From Protonemura montana (taxonomy: Eukaryota; Arthropoda; Insecta; Plecoptera; Nemouridae), in NCBI GenBank assembly GCA_947568835.1, contig OX387604.1, forward strand, positions 1,820,001 through 1,884,000: a stretch of 64,000 nucleotides of DNA, written 5' to 3'. Below the pieces are notes generated by a model. It ran no database searches. It had not been told where the DNA came from and was given only the letters and a program-made list of their open reading frames with translations. The position numbers were made by a program, and so were the translations under genes. Positions 26,542-35,100 of the stretch are shown here, piece by piece. Each line of letters opens with the position of its first letter. Position 1 is the first letter of the stretch.

Positions 26542-26549
26542 TCTGGGGT
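26542..26549. repeat. Target-site duplication, left copy
   Basis: TCTGGGGT immediately outside the left terminal repeat. The identical octamer is at 31105-31112 immediately outside the right end. Eight bases is the hAT length. Confidence 0.9.
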
Positions 26550-26617
26550 CAGTGTCGGACTGGCTCCAAAAGGCCCCGGCGGCAATGAGACTTTGGGGGC
26601 CCCGCAAAGCCCATGCC

Positions 26618-26619
<2 letters not shown>

Positions 26620-26659
<40 letters not shown>
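26620..26659. repeat. Uninterrupted 40-G tract
   Basis: Forty consecutive G's on the plus strand, 70 bp inside the left end of the hAT-type element. Such a tract can form G-quadruplexes and is prone to length error in sequencing and assembly. Confidence 0.95.
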
Positions 26660-26660
<1 letters not shown>

Positions 26661-27239
26661 CCGCCAAGCAGGAAAGGAATGTATATGCAAGGTGGTGTAT
26701 AGGTAAACTAAGGGTTGTATACACATAAACTGGTAGCAGCGCCCGAGTCCGGCGTTAGAGAATGGAGATTGTACAGATACAATGATCGATCAATGGCCAA
26801 TTTGAAATTAATTAAACCAAAATTATACACCTGTGACGTATCAACTTGAGATACGATTGTGTCGTGTACGCACAGTGTAGGGTTTGGACGCCCGAAGCAA
26901 AACCCAAATTTTGTGCCCCGAAAAAAACTCAGGCAGCACCTCACACGCCAAAATTAAATGAAAAAATGTGTCGACAAGAGTCAACACGTCGACGATTCAT
27001 AAAATTGAATAAACGATTTACAACCAGGCTACAGGACTCTACGAAATCGTAGAAACACGATACACGATATTAACACGATATTACAACACAATATTAATTG
27101 CCTTTGGAATTACTGAAAATAAAGCCTTTTTGAAATCGCCTATCTACTTCTCAGAAAAATGCTTGTGCTATAGGGCAAAAACATACTGGTGTATTTCTTT
27201 GTCTGGAATACGATACATTTTCTGCCCACTGCAGAGGTT
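26661..27239. other. AT-rich interior of the hAT-type element, nothing named
   Basis: Contains short internal near-repeats such as ACACGATA around 27054-27085. No coding frame and no RNA gene seen. Confidence 0.5.
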
Positions 27240-27362
27240 ATTTTTGGCGTGAGCTCACGTTAGCCCCGCGTACCCACTTTTTCTTGCGATAGTGTAAATC
27301 GATCATTCATTTCCGGAAAGGTTGCGGAAAGGGTTCGTATCCCGCTTGGTGCACTATTTTTA
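27240..27362 (+). repeat. tRNA-like module (B-box at 27332-27342)
   Basis: A good pol III B-box (GGTTCGTATCC, inside GGGTTCGTATCCC) is followed 14 bases later by a run of T's at about 27356-27361. Upstream, GGCGTGAGCTCACGTTAGCC is a weak D-arm candidate. No full cloverleaf is evident. Confidence 0.35.
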
Positions 27363-27611
27363 ACTAAGAATCAATCACCTACCAAGATTGTTAAAGTATT
27401 GTCATGCAACTCTCGCCGGTCTTCGTAGCGTCCATTCGAGAGATCGCTCTCGTGCTCAGCGCCAGGGTGCAGAGGGTCGATGGTTCGAAGCAGGTAAGTC
27501 ACATGTGTGTAAAACTGCTGGATATGTATTAATCTTTACAGAGAAAACTAACATCTCTTCTCGATGGTGTACCGTGATCCCCGCCAGCTGCTATTCAAGT
27601 ATATGTTATTT

Positions 27612-27712
27612 TCTTTGGTGTAGCAACACGTCTCAGTGGCTGTGAGGTACGGCCACTTCATGGAAACTTTGCTTAAAAATCTCGGGTTCGAATCCTGCCA
27701 GTTCCTCATTTT
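27612..27712 (+). repeat. tRNA-like module (B-box at 27685-27695)
   Basis: AGTGGCTGTGAGGTACGGCC resembles a D-arm/A-box. The perfect B-box GGTTCGAATCC follows about 45 bases later, then TTTTG. The 3' flank (TTTTGTTCTTCA) is shared with the next module at 27862, so the two look like diverged tandem copies of one unit of about 240 bp. Confidence 0.45.
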
Positions 27713-27861
27713 GTTCTTCATCAAGTGGCGACTGGCATTCACTGAATGCTGCAAAAATTGCATCGCTCGTTCATCCATCGAAACTCTCAAAGTATTTTTG
27801 ACTCTTTTCATTATTACACTGTAGTCGTCTTCTGCTATTCATGTATCTTTTTGTTCCACCA

Positions 27862-27957
27862 GTGACCATCTCGTCTCGATGGCCGGTTGGAAAAGTCGCT
27901 CCTCGAAAGAGTAATTCGGATGTGACCGCGTTCGAGTCCTATCCGCTCCGCTTTTTG
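27862..27957 (+). repeat. tRNA-like module (B-box at 27929-27939)
   Basis: GATGGCCGGTTGGAAAAGTCGC looks like an A-box/D-arm. CTCCTCGAAAGAG could be an anticodon arm with TCG. CGTTCGAGTCC is the B-box, and TTTTTG at 27952 could end pol III transcription. Acceptor ends do not pair by eye. Confidence 0.45.
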
Positions 27958-28080
27958 TTCTTCACGGCATAGCTTGCACAATCTTTGATAGTGCATGGCA
28001 GAGGCGATGTAGTGTGAAGCGATCTCCATGCTGCCGGGGTCGGATAAGAAAGCAAAAAAAAAAAAAACGACAATCCAGCA

Positions 28081-28225
28081 ACTGGGTGTGGCTCGCGTCC
28101 CTGCAGAGGGCGCTATCAGCTGACACTTTCACGCTAGAACTCGGCAACTGGTGGTAGCCCGTATCTTTGGAGTGGACGATTGCCCCTGCATTACTTGGTG
28201 CGGGGGTCAGGTCCAGTTCTTGCTC
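28081..28225 (+). repeat. Repeat unit, inverted partner of 30040-30210
   Basis: Shares ordered blocks with the reverse strand of 30040-30210: CGCTAGAAC/CGTTAGATC, GGCAACTGGTG, AGCCC, TTTGGAGTGG, CTTGGTG, GGGGTCAGGTCCAG. The two copies face each other 1.8 kb apart, around the hairpins and foldback. Confidence 0.65.
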
Positions 28226-28397
28226 GCTGCGTAAGTCGGTCATAATATCTTGAATTTCTTAAATGATGGTTCACTGAAACGCAAAGAAGAATGCGACTCC
28301 GAACCGTAGTATACATTGAGTGCCGTCAGTGACATGTGCCTATAGTCAACCCGGTAAACAGGGACATCAGATATGAAATTAAATATATTCAGTTAAA

Positions 28398-28497
28398 GGG
28401 CGACCGTCTGCGTAGCACAATGGACATGGCGTTACTTCGGAACCATCAATCTACATTGTGACCTGGTTCGATCCCGCTCACCGACAGAATATTTTTT
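28398..28497 (+). repeat. tRNA-like module, Arg(TCG)-like (B-box at 28465-28475)
   Basis: GGGCGACCGTCTGCGTAGC, then AATGGACATGGCG (as in Arg tRNA AATGGATAAGGCG), TTACTTCGGAACC (anticodon-like TCG), B-box GGTTCGATCCC and a T run at 28492-28497. The segment between anticodon and T-arm is too long for an Arg tRNA and the acceptor stem does not close, so it is probably a decayed or derived tRNA. Confidence 0.5.
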
Positions 28498-28583
28498 CTA
28501 TTGGAATACGACATTCAAATTATTTACATATGGTAGCTGCAGTCTGAAGAAATTATATACCATGAAAATGCCTCAGCAACTAG

Positions 28584-28709
28584 ATGTCCGCGTGGTCGTG
28601 CGGTACAAGGCACTACCTTTTGTGAATAATCATGAGATTGCTGGGGTTCCGGGTTCAAATCCCGTCCGCACAACTACTGCAGTTTCACACCTCTTATTTT
28701 TTTTTTTTT
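28584..28709 (+). repeat. tRNA-like module with 3' T13 tract (B-box at 28652-28662)
   Basis: TCCGCGTGGTCGTGCGGTACAAGGC resembles the A-box/D-arm of long-variable-arm tRNAs (Leu/Ser). CGGGTTCAAATCCCG is a near-perfect T-arm with four of five stem pairs. Thirteen T's at 28697-28709 follow. The spacing between boxes suits a long variable arm, but no valid acceptor stem is visible. Confidence 0.5.
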
Positions 28710-28732
28710 GAGCGCGTAGTGTAGACACCAGG

Positions 28733-28959
28733 AAATTTGCGGAGCGCGACTGGCGCTTCGCGCCAGTCGCGCTCCGCAAATTTATAGCGTCCAAGCGCGC
28801 TTCGCGCGCTTGGACGCCCACCGGTGCGCTCATGCACCTGAGCGCGCTTCGCGCGCTCAGGTGCACGAGCGCACCGGCACCCTGCTGGACCCTGGCGCGA
28901 AGCGCCAGGGTCCAGCAGGGTGCGTGAGCGACTGGCGCGGAGCGCCAGTCGCTCACGCA
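28733..28959. repeat. Cluster of five tandem GC hairpins with 3-nt loops
   Basis: Arms pair as follows: H1 28733-28756 with 28760-28783 (24 bp, perfect, loop TTC); H2 28787-28800 with 28804-28817 (14 bp, perfect, TTC); H3 28821-28847 with 28851-28877 (27 bp, one mismatch, TTC); H4 28878-28898 with 28902-28922 (21 bp, perfect, GAA); H5 28921-28938 with 28942-28959 (18 bp, perfect, GGA). All have GCGC at the tip of the stem. Read on the appropriate strand, each loop is a GNA triloop closed by C-G, as in the exceptionally stable GCGAAGC mini-hairpin. Neighbours abut or are separated by 0-3 bases, and H4 and H5 overlap by two. Confidence 0.95.
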
Positions 28960-28996
28960 CCCGGGCGTGCCACCCTTTACCCGCGTTGACTCCTAC

Positions 28997-29228
28997 GTCT
29001 AGCATCAAGTATATAGGAACGATTATAATGAGTGTTAAGCATCATCAGCGCCACCTGTTGGCAGGATTTTGTACTATACTCTGGACTTGTAAAAATTGAA
29101 GACATTTGCCAAGTCTGATTTTTAATCTAAATGATTAAATTCAAAGTGTAGTACAAAATCCTGTCAACAGATGGCGCTGATGATGCGTAACACTCATTAT
29201 AATCGTTCCTATACGCTTGATGCTAGAC
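28997..29228. mobile_element. Foldback/MITE-like inverted repeat
   Basis: Arms 28997-29079 and 29146-29228 (83 bp each) are inverted copies with six differences by eye, around a 66-bp AT-rich spacer. Each arm contains a stretch reading CAGATGGCGCTGATGATG or close to it. Flanking duplication is not clear. It lies 37 bp after the hairpin cluster, inside the hAT-type element. Confidence 0.85.
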
Positions 29229-29514
29229 CTAAGGGCCAGCGCCAGAGAATGGCACCGTCGTCCTGGGTGTCCAAGTGGTGTTATGCGAAAGTCTGTTCAT
29301 ACATAGTGAAAGATCCAGGATGAGTAAACTGTACAAGACTTCGAACGTATTTTTTATTTTGAACGATGATGGGCAATACTGAAGCTGATGTTTCTAATGT
29401 TTCGTGGAAATGTCTTTTATTGAAATCCATGGAGGCGTTGTTGAGATTTTTTTCGGATTTTTTGACGGAGTTGTCACAGTTGAAAAGTTTTTGTATCCCA
29501 AAAAAACGTGTCAT

Positions 29515-29612
29515 GGAGAGCGGGTCTTGTGGTCGAGCGGTTTGTGTGGGTGCATCAGAAATCAAACGTCCTGTGTTTGATCCTCGTTGCCTACATATTT
29601 TTTTAATCACAC
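29515..29612 (+). repeat. tRNA-like module, Ser/Leu-like
   Basis: TGTGGTCGAGCGGTTTG is a good match to the A-box/D-arm of Ser/Leu tRNAs (TGGCCGAGNGGT). A weak B-box, TGTTTGATCCTCG, and a T run (TTTTTTT) near 29599-29605 follow. Diverged and unlikely to be charged as a tRNA. Confidence 0.4.
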
Positions 29613-29879
29613 CAATCATCCTCCAGAGCAAGAAAAAAAAATTTCAAATTATGTTTTAGTTCCTAGCCTGGCTACCAGGGGGTGATAGCATCGACGAAAC
29701 AATATTGGCCATGGTGGCGAACGCTAAATGAAAAGATGGCTACTGTTACTAAAAGTAAATGCAACTTAAGTACGAAAAATTAAATATATTATATATGTAA
29801 AGTAAATATATAAGAAGAAGTAAGAAAAGGGGGAAAAATTAATACATACACAAGTTATCCGGAATAATAATTATATCAT

Positions 29880-30022
29880 ATAACCATGCGACATTGATAT
29901 AGAAATGAACAAACATTACCACAAACAATATAACGAAGATAACATATACTAATATTACCAACATTACCAACATCAACACCAACAATATCACCAACATCAC
30001 CACCACCACCACGATATCAACC
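29880..30022. repeat. Low-complexity ACC/AAC-rich tract
   Basis: Degenerate repeats of ACCAACATT/ACCACC units. Long apparent reading frames through it are composition artefacts. Confidence 0.7.
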
Positions 30023-30039
30023 ATGCGCTAATAGAGAAA

Positions 30040-30210
30040 GAAGGTTTCGCCTCTACACAATGTGTAAATGCTGGACCTGACCCCAACACCAAGCAGTGCT
30101 GAGGCCATGGCCACTCCAAAAATATGGGCTTTCACCAGTTGCCACGATCTAACGCGAAAATGCAAGCCTTGAAGCCCGACTGGAGGAACGCCAGTCGAAC
30201 CCCGTTGATC
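30040..30210 (-). repeat. Repeat unit, inverted partner of 28081-28225
   Basis: On the minus strand it reads in the same order as the 28081 copy (GGCAACTGGTG..., TTTGGAGTGG, GGGGTCAGGTCCAG). Confidence 0.65.
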
Positions 30211-31020
30211 GAAGGCAGGTCTCCTGGTCAACCATACCAAACAAGTATCACCGAACCAGCAGTCGAGTTAAAGCACACAGTAATCGCAAACGCAATCTGT
30301 TGGATATCAAATGTACTTGATCAATTAAAATGTCGATAAATCACGGCCATCGGTCGGTAACCCGTGTACCCACCTTGCTGAGCTGCCAACCTTGAAGCTA
30401 TAAAATAACGGAATCGTGCCCATAATAGCCCATCGTGTTCGGGGGTGCAAACTACCCCATAGACCACAGTATGGGCGAATCTTCAAAAATCAAGAATAAA
30501 CGTAAGAAACGTAAAAAACGTCCATTGATTTTTCAATATTTTTTGAGTGGAAATTGAAGTGACTGCACACCCAACGCTTGGACTGTAAACACGACGTCAG
30601 TGCTCACGTGTACAACGAGTGGCCTACCCATCAGGATTCACACATAAATATTACTGCTACAAGTAATTTATTTACATCTTGTTTTATTGACTTGCATGTT
30701 GATAACAAATCTTCAACAGCATATATATCCTCGTAGCGTGGGGTCCGCAGTTCGCTACCCGGCACCTCCTACTTTTGTCTTTCAAAGCCCTTCACCTGGA
30801 ACATGGATCAAGTGAAGGGATGGGGAGAGATGATCCGAAATATAACTTTCATGATTTTTTTTTTTACCAAGTCTACGACACCACTACTTCCACGACTTCC
30901 ACCAACCTGTTGCCATCAGGGCAGCGTGGCTCAATGATAACAAGCACTGGCTATTTGCAACATTAAGACAACATAATCAAATGACTATAAATTAAAAAAT
31001 GTTTTAAAAAACTTCCTTAA
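30211..31020. other. Rest of the hAT-type element interior
   Basis: AT-rich with no coding frame. CAGTTCGCTACCCGG near 30749 and GGCAGCGTGGCTCAATGATAACAAGC near 30918 look like isolated halves of tRNA-like sequence (B-box-like and D-arm-like). Confidence 0.4.
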
Positions 31021-31104
31021 TGTAAATGGGGGCCCCAGGGGCCCCGGCCGGCTGGAGGCCCCGGCGGCATATGCCGCCTGGCTGCCCTGGCCAGTCCGAC
31101 ACTG

Positions 31105-31112
31105 TCTGGGGT
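31105..31112. repeat. Target-site duplication, right copy
   Basis: TCTGGGGT directly after the right terminus CCAGTCCGACACTG, identical to 26542-26549. Confidence 0.9.
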
Positions 31113-32132
31113 GAACTACAACAGTTATCCAAGCTAATGTGTGGTGTAAACATGATTTGTAATCTAAAATACGTAGTACCAGGTAGTACCTACCTCTACA
31201 GGGCCAGTTTGGCCATTGTTGCTCGACAATGAACTCGAATGGAAGTGTGACGTAACAATACTGTGTTTGGATTCCGAGTCAAAACAGAGATTTATAAATA
31301 TCAGAATTACAAGTAATTCATATTAAAAATCTTGCCGTCATTAAAATCGGAAGTTCATAAAAATATTATTTCTATATTCTTTCGTCAGTATTGCCGAGCT
31401 ATTTTACTCAAAATTTGAAAATTCTTTGATTATAAAGATGTGAATGAAAACCAAACCTGACTCAACTTGACTAACCCAACTTGACTAGTTAGTGCGTTTT
31501 CTTGAGTTCTCGGTGTCTCAAGTATCAAGTCATTTTCTGTTCCTCAAGAAGATTCAATAAGTGTGTAATTGATTTATCTAGAAATTAAACTAGGTAAGCA
31601 ATCTTTATACAATGTTGAAAATGTACCAGCTATATTTACGTTTTATTTATTTTATTTTGTAGATAAACAAATACTGCATGCATTTTGAGGATGTCTGATC
31701 TAGCGATATTTTCAACATTGCCAATCAATGTGACTGATAAATGGTGGCAAAGTGCATTCGATATTCAGTCATTTGCATTTATTTATCGTAATATATGTAA
31801 TTACAGGCTTTGAAAAAAGTAAATATTTATATTAAAATTAATTATCTTCTATCAATTTTCATTCACAATAATTCCTAAATTAAGAAACTTTGAGCTCACT
31901 AAAAACAAAACACTGCTGAGTGGCAATTGTTTTATAAAGGTACTTCCAGATAGATAAAATTACGTGATATTGTGTATATTATTGCTTGAGGCATTACTTA
32001 CACCAGCACCACATTGTTTTGTTCTCATGGTTGTATCATAGGTTATGCATAGGCTAGAAGTGAAGGATTTTATTTGTTTCTTGGTCAGGTTGATTGCTCG
32101 CCCTTTACCCAACAACAACAGCTAGAGTGAAT
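31113..32132. other. Intergenic or 5' region of the FAM60A-like gene
   Basis: AT-rich with no supported coding frame. It would contain the promoter and 5' leader of the gene starting at 32133, but I see no clear core-promoter motif. Confidence 0.4.
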
Positions 32133-35100
32133 ATGGGAGTGAAACGGAGTCATATCCCACTAAAGAAATATCAAGCCCTTTTTGGGTGCTGCATTTGTAG
32201 CGTCAGGACTTCAAGGCAAGTAGCAAATGCTTTTGGAGTGGTTTCTTAAATTCTCACCTTAGTCTTTCAATATCTAAAATATCATAATATTTTATACTTA
32301 ACCATTCTCTCTGGTCTGGCCTAACGCTTTTGCTTAGCCGACAAACTTCTCGAATGTTAAAAATATTAACACTAACCATCATTCTGAAGTTAAAAAGCTT
32401 GAACTCCTTTTAGCATTTTATTGATAATTTTTGGTGTAGTTTTGCTAATTAAAAATTAAAATGTATGATATTTTTCCAAAAGATTTTTGTGAAGATATAA
32501 ATATATTTCTTTTATGTTTCTTTAGCTCTCTGTGAAACTTAAGCAGTTTCTGAAACACATAAGACACCTACAAATTGTGCTGTGAATCATTAATTAGGCA
32601 CATCTTACGACAAAATCATCCTTGCCAGTAAATTCAGATTTTTGCATGAGTTGGGTGAGCCTGAGATAAAATTGTACTTTTCTGAGGTTCTTAAGTAAAT
32701 ATGTTGCTATGTGGCACAGCAAGAGAAAACAAAGATTGAATCAAACAGTGAAATGTCTCATTTTTGCAGGCAGTCTTTCTTTAAAAGTATACGCTACGAA
32801 TTAGACTTCGCTCGCTGTTTTACACTGGAAAGACGCCGCTCCAGAGAGGTTTGCTGTTGGTGCGTGCGGAAACTACGCCGGTGGCTCCAAGCTGAAGAGA
32901 GAGTTAAACGCAATTCATAACCAAAAATAACACCTCCCGAAATTTTTCCGAGATCATCGAGTACACCAACAGTTTCAAACTCGGGAGAATTGTCTGGCAA
33001 AAGACTGAGTGCTTCTATCCTCCTGCCGAGCACTCTCAAACATCACGACACTCCAGCCCGGGTCAACCTTGAAAACTCTGACGTTTGTTAACCCAAAACA
33101 CCAACTAGTCTTTCCACTATAACAGGTAAAACCCATTCTCATCGAACATGTATTCACCTCAATTATTCTAAGTGTCAGGAAGAACAGAACCAAGGAGCTT
33201 ATCAGAACATATTTTTGCTATTCACAGTTAATACAAAATTTTTCTTGTTGTGCCTTGAAATTTTGACAATTCAATTTAGCCCTTCATGGTTATATGCACC
33301 TTTTCCAAAGCCTGATTTACACACAGAAAGTCAGAAGCTAGAGACGGCACATTTTGGCGGAAAGTGATCTGCAAAAGTGATCCAGGAGAAAAAACTGGGA
33401 GAGAAGATTGAAACTCTAGTTTTTGTATTGCAGATAATATTTCAGAGCCAGACTGGGAAATATACCCTCCCTTAAGCTGGTCCTCCGTAGTGACACCCAA
33501 GGTGAAGGCAAACATGCCTCCGAGGCGACCACCAGGCCAAATACTTTTGGATCGGCTTGACGCTGCTGCAGCGGAAGCGGCAGTGGCTGGCCCCTCTGGG
33601 GGGCGAAAGTTGAGGGAGCGTCCCCTAAGCAAAGTGCCATGCAATGGTCTCTGCTGTCAGATATCCAGCCCGCCCAGCCCCAAGAAACCAGTTCGCCGTA
33701 ACGCGAAGACAAGTCTGGTGGGAACAGAAAACAGTGTTGCCCAGAGAGGCTATAAAAAGAAAAAGCCCCTACCTGGAGGCAAGATTACCCAAGCCAAAAG
33801 GGCACTGAAAATAACCGAGGAGCCACCAGGTTCAAATCGATCCACCAGAGGCCAACGATTGACCGGAGACTGGAGACTGGAGGCTAAACGCCGACATCAA
33901 CAATGGCGCAGTGCGTATTTTAGGCACTTTGTTGAGAGAAAAGAGTCTTTCCTCAAAAATCTAAACCTTTTCTCCGGAACTGATAACACAAACCTGATAC
34001 CTCAAACACAACGCAAAAATTCTGGTAAGCACCATTGTTATATGCATTGTTAAATACTTCTGAAAAGAATTCATTTCTCTTGGTGTTTAACAAATTATAT
34101 AATGCCTAGTTCTTTCTCTATAGCTTTTTATATAAAAATTAAATTCTAGACAGTAAAGTTTGAAAATGGTAGCTACGCTATTTATGATGGTAGCTATGTT
34201 GCTTATTATTATTGAAAGTGAGATACTGACCTAAATTAATTAGTAAATTACATTCAAAGATGGTATCCCAGCAAATCTAATAGTTAAATTGAAGCATTCA
34301 ACTTCTGACTAATTGTATAAATAAGATTTGTAATTTGTAATTTATTGGCTGCTTATAAGTACTCACTTTTTGTGCAGGCCTTAATCTAGGACAAATATTA
34401 ATTTTGAAATTTCTGTATGCAACTTATAGATCTGCTGTTCTGATTGACCACTGTTATGTTGTTTAATTTTAAAAGAATTTTATATTGCTGTCTTTTTCCA
34501 TATTTATTGTGGAAACCTTGCGATGTTATTCCTCAGTACCAATTATAATCATCTATTGCCCGAGTGAGGTCTCATAATGTTATTTTCTGATTGATTATTG
34601 ATTTTTAACGACGCACTGTTTTGGCATCGAGGCATGTTCTAATTGTTTTTTACTGAAGTAACGTTTCATTCATAACTGTTGTTGCTTAGTATATTTTTGT
34701 GATTGTAGGCGAGGGAAGGATTAATGATATTATTTATATATTTTTTTTAATTTGTAATGATTCGACAATTATGCCGATTGCATAGTGCAAAGTGTGTAGA
34801 TTGAACCTAAAGTTTGATATATAAATTTATTTGGCTAGAAATCAACCAGAGTAACAGATTTTGTGTGAAACTGTGTAAAAGTTGGTTGATGTTGCAAACA
34901 CCTGTTTAATTGACAATTATTTCCAACGTTACAGCTCCAGATCCCATTCCCAAGCCAAACCTTAAAATTACCTCACCAGAGTCTGAGTCAGATTCAGAGT
35001 CTTGGGAATCAACAAGATCATATAAGGTATGCATATTTTTGAATTGTTTTGATGAAAACCTTTATCATTCTGATCATCTAAGTTAATTATTGCTAAATTG

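Larger units (their letters stand above)
26550..31104. mobile_element. Non-autonomous hAT-type element, 4555 bp
   Basis: The left end begins CAGTGTCGGACTGGC. The reverse complement of the right end begins with the same 15 bases, and similarity continues patchily through GC-rich subterminal DNA (GGCCCC, GGCGGCA motifs on both sides). An exact 8-bp duplication flanks it. No frame longer than about 120 codons and no transposase motif is visible, so it must have been moved by an enzyme made elsewhere. The cargo is a patchwork: a 40-G run, tRNA-like modules, five GC hairpins, a foldback, an inverted repeat pair and AT-rich simple sequence. Removing the element and one duplication gives a continuous target, so this was one insertion event or a nest grown inside it. 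Confidence 0.85.

Noticed and set aside
26518-26726. Poly-Gly and poly-Pro reading frames
   Set aside because: They are translations of the 40-G tract.
28398-28709. Functional tRNA genes
   Set aside because: A- and B-box-like segments exist, but acceptor stems do not pair and inter-box lengths do not suit the apparent identity.
28733-28959. CRISPR-like repeat array
   Set aside because: Units are hairpins of different sequence without spacers, in a eukaryotic genome.
28630-29008. Two 100-codon minus-strand frames rich in Arg and Ala
   Set aside because: They run through the GC hairpins; palindromic GC DNA lacks stop codons in most frames.
29839-30024. Very hydrophobic Val/Leu/Met frame resembling a membrane protein
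   Set aside because: Translation of the ACC/AAC simple repeat on the reverse strand.
33061-33125. Calling 32770-33125 a non-coding leader exon only
   Set aside because: The cysteine-domain motif and the preserved frame across both stops argue that it is or was coding; kept as an alternative.
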